Positions 32,780 through 42,303 of a stretch of DNA of 64,000 nt are shown piece by piece. The translations under genes were made by a program, and so were the position numbers. Every line of letters starts with the position of its first letter. Position 1 is the first letter of the stretch. The notes below the pieces were generated by a model. That model made no database searches, was not told the DNA's origin, and saw only the letters and a program-made list of their open reading frames with translations. This DNA is from Methylorubrum suomiense. Lineage in GTDB: Bacteria; Pseudomonadota; Alphaproteobacteria; Rhizobiales; Beijerinckiaceae. The stretch lies in the NCBI RefSeq assembly GCF_022179765.1, contig NZ_BPRE01000001.1, positions 1 through 64,000 of the forward strand, in the 5' to 3' direction.

Positions 32780-34006
32780 GTGCCGGTGAATGTCGTCCTT
32801 CGTCGCCTCCTGCCGCAGCAGGCCCCCGTCAGCAATCGGGAGCGGCTGCGGGCCGCCTGCGGCGCCCTCCTCGGGCTTCTCGGCACCGGGCTCATCGCCC
32901 GCGCGTCGATCGGAACCGGCAGCGCCCTCCCGGCCCTGATCGCCCCGATGGGCGCTTCCGCCGTGCTGCTCTTCGCGGTGCCGTCGAGCCCCCTGGCCCA
33001 GCCCTGGTCGATCATCGGCGGGAACCTGATCGCGGCCCTGGTCGGCGTCACCATCGCCGGCCTCGTGCCCGATCCGCTCATCGCCGCCGGGCTCGCGGGC
33101 GGCCTCGCCATCGGCCTGATGATGGCCTTCCGCTGCCTGCATCCGCCGAGCGGCGCCGTGGCCCTCACCGCCGTGCTCGGCGGCCCCGCGATCCACGATC
33201 TCGGCTACGGCTTCGTGCTCTGGCCGGTCGGCGCGAATTCCCTGCTGATCCTGGCGGTGGCGGTCGCGTTCAACAACCTGACCGGCCGGTCCTATCCGCA
33301 CGCGCCGGCCTCGGCGCCCGCCACCCCGGCGCCCGCCTCCGCCATGGGCCTGACTTCGGGAGACATCGACGCCGCGCTCGAAGATTTCGATCAGGTGCTC
33401 GATATCGGCCGGGGCGACCTGGAGGCGCTGCTGCGCCGGGCTCAGCTCAGCGCCCTGGTCCGCCGCTCCGGCCCGGAGACCTGCGCCTCCATCCTGACCC
33501 GGGACGTCGTGGCCATCGCCCCCGAGGCGCCGCTGAGCGAGGCGCTGGCGCTGCTGCGGCGGCATCACATCAAGATGCTTCCGGTCACCGACGAGAACGC
33601 CCACGTGCTCGGCGTCCTCACCCAGACCGACCTGATGGACAAGGCGGAGTGGGATCGAAAGGGCCCCCGCCTCGGGCTCGCCCGGCGCTGGCATCTGACG
33701 CTCGGCCGGGGCCGCGCCCCCCATGGCTGCGCCGCCGACGTGATGACGACCGAGGTGATGTGTCTGCGCCCGGAGATGACCCTGGCCGAAGTCGCGGTCC
33801 GGATGGCCCGGGGCGGACACCACCATCTCCCCGTGATCGGCCCCGAGGATCGCCTGTGCGGCGTCGTCGCCCAATCCGACCTGATCGAGACCCTGCTGAC
33901 CGAGGCGGCCCATCGCACGGGCACGGAGTCGTCGCGCCCCGGCCCGGCGAAGCGGGCTCAACCGGGCGACCCGGTCCCGTCCGATCTCGCCGCCGGGTTG
34001 GCCTAG
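32780..34006 (+). CDS. HPP-family membrane protein with C-terminal CBS-domain pair
   Basis: 408 residues. The N-terminal 160 residues hold about four to five membrane segments with the HPP signature CLHPPSGAVAL. After a linker rich in Ala and Pro come two CBS motifs (ILTRDVVAIAPEAPLSEALA to LGVLTQTDLM; VMTTEVMCLRPEMTLAEVAV to CGVVAQSDLI), which usually bind adenosine nucleotides. Some cyanobacterial HPP proteins transport nitrite; the substrate here is unknown. The GTG at 32780 is used. Confidence 0.86.
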   Translation: MPVNVVLRRLLPQQAPVSNRERLRAACGALLGLLGTGLIARASIGTGSALPALIAPMGASAVLLFAVPSSPLAQPWSIIGGNLIAALVGVTIAGLVPDPLIAAGLAGGLAIGLMMAFRCLHPPSGAVALTAVLGGPAIHDLGYGFVLWPVGANSLLILAVAVAFNNLTGRSYPHAPASAPATPAPASAMGLTSGDIDAALEDFDQVLDIGRGDLEALLRRAQLSALVRRSGPETCASILTRDVVAIAPEAPLSEALALLRRHHIKMLPVTDENAHVLGVLTQTDLMDKAEWDRKGPRLGLARRWHLTLGRGRAPHGCAADVMTTEVMCLRPEMTLAEVAVRMARGGHHHLPVIGPEDRLCGVVAQSDLIETLLTEAAHRTGTESSRPGPAKRAQPGDPVPSDLAAGLA

Positions 34007-34425
34007 AGATTCCGGCGAGCCCTCACTCTCATCCTGAGGTGCGGAGCGAAGCGAAGCCTCGAAGGAGGCCTCCAGCGAATCGCGCGATCCCTGGAACTCT
34101 CCTTCGAGGCTCCGCCTTTGGCGCGGCACCTCAGGATGAGGAGATGTGATGAGATGAAGGATTTGAAACGGGTCTCACAGGCGTGATCGCTCGCAGGACC
34201 GGGTCGTCGGCTCGGCTTTCGCAATCAGGCCGCGAGATGGATCGCGCCGCGACCAAGCACCATCATCTCAGGGTAATTTAAGAAATTTACACCGAAGATC
34301 GGCCTTTGCACGCGTCGATGCAGGTTATACTATTGCAAAACCAAGATGAAAATACAGTCTTGGATAGGCTTAATTGTCGACCTTAGCCAGGAAAATCAGA
34401 AAATTCTTCCGGGACAATCTCGCAC
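34007..34425. other. Intergenic region with repeat copy B and AT-rich promoter segment
   Basis: 419 bases without a gene. 34028-34138 is the dispersed inverted repeat. From about 34255 to 34410 the DNA turns AT-rich with a TATACT hexamer at 34326-34331, probably the promoter area of the small secreted protein at 34426. Confidence 0.55.
34028..34138. repeat. Dispersed intergenic inverted repeat, copy B (complete)
   Basis: 111 bp bounded by perfect 15-bp arms, CTCATCCTGAGGTGC at 34028 and GCACCTCAGGATGAG ending 34138. The inside again has GGAGCGAAGCGAAGCCTCGAAGGAGG and CTCCTTCGAGGCTCCG around GCGATCCCTGGA, as in copy A. Confidence 0.85.
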
Positions 34426-34728
34426 ATGCACCGTCTGATTATCCCCGCCCTCGCCATCGTGCTGCTGATGCCGGGCGCCGCCCAGGCCTTGTCGATGACC
34501 GATACGCTGCAAGCCTGGCGAGAAAGCTCGGCGATGGACCGCCTTCAGCTCGCGAGCCGCTTCGGCAAATCGTTCGTCGCCGTCAACGAGAGCTTCACCG
34601 CCGGCTATTTCGTGAAATGCATCGACGAAGTCGCGGGCTACGCGAACGCCCAGAAGGCCCGGATCGAGGATGCGATGCGCGAATGCGTCGCCTCGCAGCT
34701 GCGGATGAAGGCACAGCCGGACGATTGA
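34426..34728 (+). CDS. Small secreted protein of unknown function
   Basis: 100 residues: signal peptide MHRLIIPALAIVLLMPGAAQA, then a helical domain with two cysteines (VKCIDEV, MRECVAS) that could form one disulfide. The family is not recognised. It is tail to tail with kup, 9 bases apart, and preceded by an AT-rich promoter region. It is likely periplasmic. Confidence 0.65.
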   Translation: MHRLIIPALAIVLLMPGAAQALSMTDTLQAWRESSAMDRLQLASRFGKSFVAVNESFTAGYFVKCIDEVAGYANAQKARIEDAMRECVASQLRMKAQPDD

Positions 34729-34737
34729 GCCACGGGC

Positions 34738-36690
34738 TCAGATCTCGATCTCGGTCCCGATCTCGATCACTTGAGAGGCCGGCACGCAGAAATGCGCGCC
34801 GGTGCGCTCGGCGTTGTTCTGCATCACCGCGAACAGGGCCTCGCGCCAATCCGACATGCCGTGGCGGTCGGAGACCGGGATGATGGTTTCGTGTCCGACG
34901 AAGACGGTCAGGTCCTCGACGAGATCCTCCGGCAATTGGCCCGAGGCGACCGCGCAGCGCAGGCCCTCGGGGACCGAGGCGGATTGCATGAAACCGTAGC
35001 GCAGGATCACGCGGTGGATGTCGGGGGTGATCGCGCTGACCTCCGCCCGCTCGCTCGGCGGCACGGTGGGCGTCTCCTCGAACAGGGCGGTGACGATCAG
35101 GACGCGGGTATGGAGCGCGCCGAGGCGGTCGACCACCCGCACCATCGGCAGCGGGATTCCGTGCGTGGCCGAGGACAGGAAGGCGGCGGAGCCCGGCAAG
35201 GTGATGGGCGGGTCGGTGCGCAGGCGCTCGATGAAGTCGGCCTCCGACGGGCGCTGGTTGATCCGCGCCTCCTCCATGCAATGGTTGCCCTTGCGCCATG
35301 TCAGCATCAGGAACGCGACCGCGCCGGCCAGCACCAGGGGAAACCAGCCGCCCTCGACGATCTTCACGCTGTTGGCCGAGAGGAAGATCAGGTCGATCAG
35401 GAGGAAGAAGCCGTTGACCGCGATGACGGCGGGCAGGGCGTAGCCCCATTTGCGGGCGACGAGTGCGGCGAGCAGGGTCGTGATCGCCATCAGGAGGGAC
35501 ACGGCGATGCCGTAGGCGCCGGCGAGTGCGTCGGAGGAACGAAAGATCACCACCGCCGCGAGGGTGGCGGCGGCCAAGAGCCAGTTCACCGTCGGCACGT
35601 AGATCTGGCCGCGCTCGTCGGGTGCGGTGTGGACGACACGCATCGGCGGCAGGAAGCCGAGCTGCACCGATTGCTGGGTCAGCGAGAACACGCCCGAGAT
35701 GATCGCCTGCGAGGCGATGACAGTGGCGAGGGTCGCCAGCCCGATCAGCGGGTAATGCGCCCAGTCCGGTGCGAGACGGTAGAACGGGTTCTCCGCCGCG
35801 GCGGGATCGGCGAGCAGGATCGCGCCCTGACCGAAATAATGGATCATCAGCGCGGGCAGCACGAGGCCGAACCACGCGGCCCGGATCGCCTTGGCACCGA
35901 AATGGCCGAGATCGGCATACATCGCCTCGCCGCCGGTGACGGCGAGGAAGGCGGCCCCCAGCATGGCGAAGCCGACGCCGAGCCCGGCATGACCGACGAA
36001 CTCCACCGCCGCGATCGGATTGATCGCCCGTAGGATCTGCGGCGCCTGGAGGATGCCGCCGATGCCGAGGAGCGCCAGCACCACGAACCAGACCAGCATC
36101 ACCGGCCCGAAGATGCGCCCGATGAAGGCGGCGCCCCGGCTCTGCACCAGGAAGATGCCGACGAGGATCACCAGGGTGATCGGTACGACGTAGCGGTCGA
36201 GGGAGGGCGCATCGACCTTGAGCCCCTCCACCGCCGAGAGCACCGAGATCGCGGGGGTGATCGCCCCGTCGCCGTAGAGGAGCGCAGCGCCGACGAGGCC
36301 GACGACGAGGAGAAGCCCCTGGCGGGTGCCGGCCTCGGCGTGGCGGGCTCCGAGGAGCGCGAGCATCGCGACGATTCCGCCCTCGCCCTTGTTGTCGGCG
36401 CGCAGGATCAGGACGGCATATTTCACCGAGACGATCAGGATCAGCGACCACAGGATCAGCGAGACCGCGCCGGTCACGGCCACCGCCGAGGGTGGCTCCC
36501 CGTGGCTCGCCGCCCGCACCGCCTCCTTGAACGCGTAGAGCGGGCTGGTGCCGATATCGCCGTAGACGACGCCGAGGGTGGCCAGCAGCAACCCGGCCCC
36601 GAGCCGGCGCTCCGGGCCGTGATCCGTATCCTCCGCGGGCGAATTGTCCGTGGAATTGTCCGTGGAACCGTGGGCCGACGCTGCGCTCAA
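34738..36690 (-). CDS. kup: Kup-type potassium uptake protein
   Basis: Low-affinity K+/H+ symporter of 650 residues. The N-terminal GDIGTSPLYAFKEA is the hallmark of the family. About 12 membrane segments are followed by a cytoplasmic C-terminal domain ending SQVIEIGTEIEI. The N-terminus carries a hydrophilic extension (MSAASAHGSTDNSTDNSPAEDTD) with a short repeated STDNS. Monocistronic as far as can be seen. Confidence 0.95.
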   Translation of the reverse strand: MSAASAHGSTDNSTDNSPAEDTDHGPERRLGAGLLLATLGVVYGDIGTSPLYAFKEAVRAASHGEPPSAVAVTGAVSLILWSLILIVSVKYAVLILRADNKGEGGIVAMLALLGARHAEAGTRQGLLLVVGLVGAALLYGDGAITPAISVLSAVEGLKVDAPSLDRYVVPITLVILVGIFLVQSRGAAFIGRIFGPVMLVWFVVLALLGIGGILQAPQILRAINPIAAVEFVGHAGLGVGFAMLGAAFLAVTGGEAMYADLGHFGAKAIRAAWFGLVLPALMIHYFGQGAILLADPAAAENPFYRLAPDWAHYPLIGLATLATVIASQAIISGVFSLTQQSVQLGFLPPMRVVHTAPDERGQIYVPTVNWLLAAATLAAVVIFRSSDALAGAYGIAVSLLMAITTLLAALVARKWGYALPAVIAVNGFFLLIDLIFLSANSVKIVEGGWFPLVLAGAVAFLMLTWRKGNHCMEEARINQRPSEADFIERLRTDPPITLPGSAAFLSSATHGIPLPMVRVVDRLGALHTRVLIVTALFEETPTVPPSERAEVSAITPDIHRVILRYGFMQSASVPEGLRCAVASGQLPEDLVEDLTVFVGHETIIPVSDRHGMSDWREALFAVMQNNAERTGAHFCVPASQVIEIGTEIEI

Positions 36691-36790
36691 GGGTGCGCTC
36701 CACGAAGCGTAACCGCTCTCAGGCGGCCCGCCTCAATTAAGCTGCGCCGAACCTTCGTCCAGTGACATCCGCGTCACCGATCGCCCGAAG

Positions 36791-37486
36791 TCACCGCCCC
36801 CGCTGCGGAACGGGCTCCGGGGCGGCCTTCTCCTGACTTGGCTTGTCCTGACTTGGCTTTTCCTGTCCCACCTTCTCCTGTCCCGACCGCTCGCGCAGGC
36901 GGGCGAGCCCGGCGGAGATCCGATCGGCGATGCGCCCCCGCAGATCCTCGGACAATTCGATATCGGTGAGTCGCCAGCCCCAATCGTGCAGGCGCATGCG
37001 GATTCGGAACTGCTCCTGGCGCGGACGATCCGGCGGCACGGCGATGACCACGGAGCGGAAGCCGCGCATCTCGGAAGCGAGGTAATAGCGCAGGGCCCGG
37101 GCGGCATCGGGGATGCGCAGGCCGTCCCGGCGATCGTGCCGATTGGTGGCCTCCGGCAGATCGAGCGCCTGCGGCCAGCCGTCATCGAGGAGATCGACCA
37201 CGTTCTGCGGCGTCACCAGGGCCTCGGTCACCGGCAGCGCCAGGGCCGCCGCCGCATCGGCGAGGCGTTGCCGCTCCCGCGGCTCGGCGGCACCCTCGGC
37301 GCGGATCGCGGCCGAGACCTGCTTGGCCAGGGAGAGGCGCAGGGTGCGAAAATTGACGCGCTGCGCCACCGCGGCCACGTCGCCCGTCTGCACCGCCTGA
37401 GCGAGGCCGTAGAGCGACCAGAACGGCGTCAGGGTGTAGGCGAACCAGCCGAGGGCCGCCAGGAGTGGGATCGTCCACCAGCGCAT
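36791..37486 (-). CDS. DUF2939-domain membrane-anchored protein
   Basis: 231 residues. One N-terminal membrane anchor (MRWWTIPLLAALGWFAYTL) and a periplasmic DUF2939 domain (YGLAQAVQTGDVAAVAQRVN, later WGWRLTDIELSEDLRGR). The C-terminus has a lysine/glutamine-rich tail made by four 15-base DNA repeats at 36827-36886, giving repeated GQEK/SQDK units. Function unknown; 25 bases downstream of the rppH stop on the same strand. Confidence 0.78.
   Translation of the reverse strand: MRWWTIPLLAALGWFAYTLTPFWSLYGLAQAVQTGDVAAVAQRVNFRTLRLSLAKQVSAAIRAEGAAEPRERQRLADAAAALALPVTEALVTPQNVVDLLDDGWPQALDLPEATNRHDRRDGLRIPDAARALRYYLASEMRGFRSVVIAVPPDRPRQEQFRIRMRLHDWGWRLTDIELSEDLRGRIADRISAGLARLRERSGQEKVGQEKPSQDKPSQEKAAPEPVPQRGR
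36827..36886. repeat. Four tandem 15-bp repeats inside the DUF2939 gene
   Basis: Units at 36827-36841, 36842-36856, 36857-36871 and 36872-36886 share CTT-N-TCCTG; the first two are alike except for one base. Being a multiple of three, copy changes keep the frame. Confidence 0.75.
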
Positions 37487-37511
37487 CGTCAGCTGCGGGC
37501 GCGCCCTTGCT

Positions 37512-38111
37512 TCACGACGCGTCCCCCGCCGCGTGCCAACCCGTTAGACCGGCAAACGCCGCGACGACCCCCTCGTAGACCGGCCGCTTGAACGGAATGA
37601 TGAGGCCCGGCAGCGCTTCCAGGCGCTCCCAGCGCCACGCGTCGAATTCGGGCTTGTGGTGACCGCCGCCGGGGGCATCGACGTCGATCACGTCCTCGCT
37701 CCCGGTCAGACCGAAGGCGAACCATTTCTGGCGCTGACCGCGGTAGCGGCCCTTCCAGGCCTGCTTCATCACGTCGACCGGCAGATCGTAGGCCAGCCAG
37801 TCGCGGGTCTCGCCCAGGAGCGTCACGGCCTCGGCCGGCACGTTGGTCTCCTCGTGGAGTTCGCGCAGGGCGGCGGTGAGCGGCGGCTCGTCCGGGTCGA
37901 TGCCCCCCTGCGGCATCTGCCAGGCATGGCCGTCGGCCACGTGCTCGGGCCCGGCCTCCGACTTGCGCCGGCCGACGAAGACGCGCCCGTCCCGGTTGAA
38001 CAGGGCCACGCCGACGCAGGGGCGATAGGGCAGCGCGTCGCCCTCCGGCCGGGACGGAAGGTCGTCGCCGGGACGAGGGTCGCTCGGGTGGTCGTGACTC
38101 GGATTTTCCAT
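37512..38111 (-). CDS. rppH: RNA pyrophosphohydrolase (Nudix)
   Basis: Removes pyrophosphate from mRNA 5' ends to start decay. 199 residues with the Nudix box [20 protein letters not shown] (Gly-x5-Glu-x7-Arg-Glu-Leu-x-Glu-Glu) and an RppH-like start [21 protein letters not shown]. The N-terminal 30 residues are a hydrophilic Pro/Asp-rich extension. Start ATG 38111; the frame upstream is compositional. Confidence 0.92.
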   Translation of the reverse strand: MENPSHDHPSDPRPGDDLPSRPEGDALPYRPCVGVALFNRDGRVFVGRRKSEAGPEHVADGHAWQMPQGGIDPDEPPLTAALRELHEETNVPAEAVTLLGETRDWLAYDLPVDVMKQAWKGRYRGQRQKWFAFGLTGSEDVIDVDAPGGGHHKPEFDAWRWERLEALPGLIIPFKRPVYEGVVAAFAGLTGWHAAGDAS

Positions 38112-38219
38112 GGCGGCGCGACCATAGGACGGCGCGCGCGCCAGCGGCAACGCCGACCTGATGTCCGGTGGCCGGGATCCCGCTCAGGAGATGGAGAGCA
38201 CGAGGCCGGCGGCCCGATT

Positions 38220-39452
38220 TCAGGGAGACGCGCTCGACAGCTCTCCGGCGGCCGGGGCCTGCCGCAGGACCGCGCTGACCGGCACCAGCCGCACGCCGCG
38301 GGCTTCGAGGTCGCGGGTCCAGCGCGACAGCCGGTCGATGGTGAGCTGGGCGGCACTGCCCGAGGCCAGCACGAAGCCCTTCTGGCGGGCGAGGGCTTCG
38401 AGGCGGGCGAGTTCCGCATCGATGGCCTCCGGCCGGGCGATGGCGTCGATCACGATCTCGGCACGGGCTGCCGGAAGCTTCGCCTTGGCGGCCGACCCCG
38501 CGACGAGGGCGCGCTGCGCGGTGCCGTCATCGACGAAGCCGAGGCCGCGCCCGGCAAGCTCCTTCAGCACGGGCTCGAGCGCGCCGGTCTCGCCCGCGAA
38601 CTTCGCGCCCATCAGATTGACCACGCCGACGATGCCGGGGAACCGGCTCAGCACCCAACTCGTCCGGTCGAGATTCTCGGCGGGGCGGGAGCCGGCGAGC
38701 AGGGTCTGCGGCCCGGGATCGCTGTCGGGATAGTCGAACGGCTCCATCGGCAGCTGGACCAGGATCTCGTGTCCGGCCTCGCGGGCCCGCGATGCCGCCT
38801 TCTCGAGATCGCTGCCATAGGGCGAGAAGGCGAGGCTCACCGCCGCCGGGAGCCGGGCGATGGCGCTCATCGTGGCCGTGTGTCCGATCCCGAGCCCCGA
38901 GACCAGGATGGCGATCCGCGGCCCCTGGCCCGGCTCTTCCGGGCGGGCATAGACGTCGAGGGGACGGATCTTGCCTTCACCGATCTTCGGCAGCGGTCCG
39001 TTGCGCCCGCGCTCGGTCAGGCGCGGATCGGGGGCGGGGTTCAGGCGGATCTGGGTCGCGTTCGGCACGCGGATGATGACCGGCGCATCGGGGGCCGTCG
39101 CACCGGCCGGCCGGAACACGCTGACGCCCGAGGCCTGCTCGACCTCCTGGGCGGATTGAGGAGAATCCGCCGGCTTCGCAGCCGCCTCGGCCACCTGCTG
39201 CGGGGCGACCTTCACGACGGGCGGTGCGGCGGGCTCGCGCCGCTCGATGACGGCGCTGGCGCGGGGCTCGCCGCCCCGCGGATCGCCGAGAAGTGCCACG
39301 CTCCCGGCCAGCAGGGCGAGGGCGATGCAGGCCGCACCCGCCGCGTGCGCGGCCGTCGGGCGCGGGAGGCGGCGCAGACCACCGGTCTTCGCCCCGGCCT
39401 TGACCCCGACCCCGAGGGGCTTCGTCAGGATATCGTCGGCCGACTCGCTCAC
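38220..39452 (-). CDS. Divergent polysaccharide deacetylase family protein
   Basis: 410 residues from a GTG at 39452. One N-terminal membrane anchor (AAGAACIALALLAGSVALLG), a Pro/Ala-rich linker, and a YibQ-like divergent NodB domain (RIAILVSGLGIGHTATMSAI, LVQLPMEPFDYPDSDPGPQT, VNLMGAKFAG, RGLGFVDDGTAQRA). It usually lies downstream of ctpA/envC in alphaproteobacteria and is thought to act in the periplasm on the cell wall. An ATG at 39536 would start inside the ctpA terminator, so it was rejected. Confidence 0.85.
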   Translation of the reverse strand: MSESADDILTKPLGVGVKAGAKTGGLRRLPRPTAAHAAGAACIALALLAGSVALLGDPRGGEPRASAVIERREPAAPPVVKVAPQQVAEAAAKPADSPQSAQEVEQASGVSVFRPAGATAPDAPVIIRVPNATQIRLNPAPDPRLTERGRNGPLPKIGEGKIRPLDVYARPEEPGQGPRIAILVSGLGIGHTATMSAIARLPAAVSLAFSPYGSDLEKAASRAREAGHEILVQLPMEPFDYPDSDPGPQTLLAGSRPAENLDRTSWVLSRFPGIVGVVNLMGAKFAGETGALEPVLKELAGRGLGFVDDGTAQRALVAGSAAKAKLPAARAEIVIDAIARPEAIDAELARLEALARQKGFVLASGSAAQLTIDRLSRWTRDLEARGVRLVPVSAVLRQAPAAGELSSASP

Positions 39453-39508
39453 CCGCTCTCGCCTCTGGCGACCTTTCGCAGAACCGGCACGGGGCGCGAT
39501 ACGAAAAC

Positions 39509-39544
39509 GGCCCGCAGCGCCGGTTGGAGCCGGCATTGCGGGCC
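39509..39544 (-). terminator. Terminator-like hairpin downstream of ctpA
   Basis: CGGCCCGCA (39509-39517) pairs with TGCGGGCCG (39536-39544); an inner CCGG/CCGG pair extends the structure. The minus strand continues TTTTCG. It is 58 bases after the ctpA stop and probably ends the rlmH-envC-ctpA transcript, partly or fully. Confidence 0.7.
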
Positions 39545-39601
39545 GTCATGGTTAATCTTTCGCTAATCCCGGCCGCGACCGCGCGGCCGGGTTGCGAAAA
39601 A

Positions 39602-40924
39602 TCAGTTCTGGGTCGCCGGCTTCGTCACGTTGGCCGCACCCTTCTGGATGCCGTGCAGGAAGTCGACCGCGGCGATGAGCTGCTTGTCCTTGGCCGGGTC
39701 CGGCGGGATGTAGGCCGAAGAACCACCGCGCTCCTCGGTGTCCTTCTGCTTGAGGTGGCCCTTCAGGCCGGCCTCACCCTTGGTCTCGTCCTTGCCCTTC
39801 AGATCGTCGGGCACGTCCTGCAGCACCTCCTGATCCGGCTCGATCCCCTTCGCCTGGATCGAGCGGCCGGACGGCGTGTAGTAGCGCGCGGTGGTGAGGC
39901 GCAGGGCGCCCTGGCCGCCGAGCGGGATGATTGACTGGACCGAGCCCTTGCCGAAGGAGCGCGTGCCCATGATGGTCGCGCGCTTGTGATCCTGGAGGGC
40001 GCCGGCCACGATCTCGGAGGCCGAGGCCGCACCGCCATTGACCAGCACGACGATCGGCTTGCCCTTGGCGAGATCGCCCGCCTTGGCCGAGAAGCGCTGG
40101 GTCTCGTCCGGGTTGCGGCCGCGGGTCGAGACGATCTCACCGCGATCGAGGAAGGCGTCGGAGACCATCACGGCCTGGTCGAGCAGACCGCCGGGATTGT
40201 TGCGAAGATCGACGACGTAGCCCTTCAGCTTGTCGTTGCCGATCTCGGTCTGGAGCTTGTCGATCGCGGTCTTGAGACCCTCGAAGGTCTGCTCGTTGAA
40301 CTGGGTCAGGCGCACATAGCCGATATCGCCGCCCTCGACCTTCGAGCGCACGGGCCGGATCTTGATGATGTCGCGGTTGAGCGTGACGTCGATCGGATCC
40401 TTGGCTTCCTTGCGGCTAATCTTGAGCCGCACCGGCGAGTTCACCGGCCCACGCATCTTGTCGACCGCCTGGTTCAGGGTGAGACCCTGGACCTGATCGT
40501 CGTCGATCTGGGTGATGATGTCGTTGGCCAGCAGACCCGCCTTCGAGGCCGGGGTGTCGTCGATGGGCGAGACGACCTTGATCAGGCCGTCCTCCATCGT
40601 GACCTCGATGCCGAGGCCGCCGAACTCGCCCTTGGTGGTGGTCTGCATGTCACGGAACGCCTTGGCGTCCATGTAGCTCGAATGCGGGTCGAGCGAGGTC
40701 AGCATGCCGTTGACCGCCGACTCGATCAGCTTCGACTCCTCGGGCTTCTCGACATAGTCGGTCCGCACCTTCTCGAACACGTCGCCGAACAGGCTGAGCT
40801 GCCGGTAGGTCTCGGCGGAGGCCGCGACCGCGCTCGTGCCCGACAGCAATTGCGTCTGGGTCGACAGAGCCGAGGCACCGATCCCGAGGGCGGCGCCGAG
40901 CAACACGAGGGACACTTTGCGCAT
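39602..40924 (-). CDS. ctpA: Carboxy-terminal processing protease (S41 family)
   Basis: 440-residue periplasmic serine protease. Signal peptide MRKVSLVLLGAALGIGASALS; PDZ domain around GGLGIEVTMEDGLIKVVSPI; catalytic Ser in GGAASASEIVAGALQ and Lys in RSFGKGSVQ. It processes envelope proteins and, in several bacteria, peptidoglycan hydrolases. Its ATG shares one base with the envC stop (TAATG), so translation is coupled. Confidence 0.95.
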   Translation of the reverse strand: MRKVSLVLLGAALGIGASALSTQTQLLSGTSAVAASAETYRQLSLFGDVFEKVRTDYVEKPEESKLIESAVNGMLTSLDPHSSYMDAKAFRDMQTTTKGEFGGLGIEVTMEDGLIKVVSPIDDTPASKAGLLANDIITQIDDDQVQGLTLNQAVDKMRGPVNSPVRLKISRKEAKDPIDVTLNRDIIKIRPVRSKVEGGDIGYVRLTQFNEQTFEGLKTAIDKLQTEIGNDKLKGYVVDLRNNPGGLLDQAVMVSDAFLDRGEIVSTRGRNPDETQRFSAKAGDLAKGKPIVVLVNGGAASASEIVAGALQDHKRATIMGTRSFGKGSVQSIIPLGGQGALRLTTARYYTPSGRSIQAKGIEPDQEVLQDVPDDLKGKDETKGEAGLKGHLKQKDTEERGGSSAYIPPDPAKDKQLIAAVDFLHGIQKGAANVTKPATQN

Positions 40925-42303
40925 TATCCGCGAACCTTCTCGCTGGAACTTCTCGCCCACCACGGCTCCGGATCGATGGAGCCGCCGTCTTTCCTGAACT
41001 CGACGTACAGGACGGGATCGTTCCGATCATCGTCCCTCTGTGACGCACTCGCCTGCGACACGCCAGCGGGGCCGCCGCCCTCGCCCATGGCAGCCACCGG
41101 CTCGCCTGCCAGTACGAACTGGCCGACTTCGACGTTGATCTGGTCCATGCCCGCCAACAAGAGATAGTAGCCGTCGCCCGCGTTGATGATCAAGAGACGG
41201 CCGTAGGAGCGGAACGGGCCGGCAAAGGACACCCAGCCGTCCGCCGGTGCGGAGACGACGGCCTTCGGCCGCGTCCGCAGCGAGATGCCGCGGGTGGTTC
41301 CGCTCTGTCCGTCCGGTTGGCCGAAGCCGCGCACCAGCGTCCCGCTGACGGGCCTGGGCAGATCGCCGCGGGCATCGGCGAATTTCACCTTGGGAGCGAG
41401 CTTGGCGGGATCGCGGGCGCTGGCCGCCGCGAATTTCTCCTGCGTCTTGCGCTGCTCCCGCTCCTCCGCCGCCCGCGCCTCGTCGGAGGCACGGCGGGCG
41501 GCGGACAGCTCGTTCTCCATCCGGTCGACGAGATCCTTCAGGGTCTTGGCCTGGGTGCCGAGTTCGGTGCTCTTGCGCCGCTCCTGCGTGAGGTCGCTCT
41601 CGATCTGCACCTGCCGGGCGCGCCGGGCGGCGACCAGCGCGTCGAGGCGTTGGCGCTCCGAGGCCCAGCCAGCGAGATCCTTCCGCAGGGCCTCGCGATC
41701 GGCCGCGATGAGGCCCCGCACCCGGACCAGCTCGGCAAGGTCACCGGCCAGCGTCTCGGCTTCGCCGCGCAGCTCGGGCACCACGGCGCCCAGCAGCATC
41801 GAGGTGCGGATCGCCACCAAGACGTCCTCCGGCCGCACCAGAACCGCCGGCGGCGGGCGCCGGCCCATGCGCTGGAGCGCGGCCAGAATCTCGGCAATGA
41901 CGGCCCGGCGCGAATTGAGCGACTTGCGGATCGCCGCGTCGCTGTCGGTGAGCGAGCGCAGGCGCTCTTCCAGCCGGTTCAGCCGATCCTCGGTCGCCTG
42001 GGCCTGCCGGCCGGCATCGAGCAGCGCCGTACTGAGCTTGGCCCGGTCCGAGCCGATCGTCGCGATCTCGGCTTCCAAAGCGGCGCGACTGCCGGCACTC
42101 GCGGCCAGCGCATCCTCGATCTGCTTGAGATTCTGCGCCCGACGGTCGCGCTCCTCCTGAGCCTGACGCATGGCGTCGGCATTTCCGCTGCCTTGCCCGG
42201 CGCCTTGCCCGTTTCCTGGCCCGGCCTCCTGCGCCCATGCCGGCAGACCGGCAGCGACCCAGCCGGCCAGGAGGAGCGCCGCCCTCGTCCGGAAATGCCT
42301 CAT
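40924..42303 (-). CDS. EnvC-like murein hydrolase activator (degenerate M23/LytM)
   Basis: 459 residues: signal peptide ending LPAWA, two long coiled-coil stretches (about 45-130 and 180-290), and a C-terminal LytM fold (LPRPVSGTLVRGFGQPDGQSG, then VSAPADGWVSFAGPFRSYG). The zinc ligands of active M23 peptidases (HxxxD and HxH) are replaced, for example GISLRTRP and LLLAGMD, so it should activate amidases rather than cut the wall itself. ATG overlaps the rlmH stop by 4 bases. Confidence 0.9.
   Translation of the reverse strand: MRHFRTRAALLLAGWVAAGLPAWAQEAGPGNGQGAGQGSGNADAMRQAQEERDRRAQNLKQIEDALAASAGSRAALEAEIATIGSDRAKLSTALLDAGRQAQATEDRLNRLEERLRSLTDSDAAIRKSLNSRRAVIAEILAALQRMGRRPPPAVLVRPEDVLVAIRTSMLLGAVVPELRGEAETLAGDLAELVRVRGLIAADREALRKDLAGWASERQRLDALVAARRARQVQIESDLTQERRKSTELGTQAKTLKDLVDRMENELSAARRASDEARAAEEREQRKTQEKFAAASARDPAKLAPKVKFADARGDLPRPVSGTLVRGFGQPDGQSGTTRGISLRTRPKAVVSAPADGWVSFAGPFRSYGRLLIINAGDGYYLLLAGMDQINVEVGQFVLAGEPVAAMGEGGGPAGVSQASASQRDDDRNDPVLYVEFRKDGGSIDPEPWWARSSSEKVRG

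Noticed and set aside
40924..42303. Active M23 metallopeptidase
   Set aside because: The zinc-binding HxxxD and HxH residues are missing, so it was called an EnvC-like activator.
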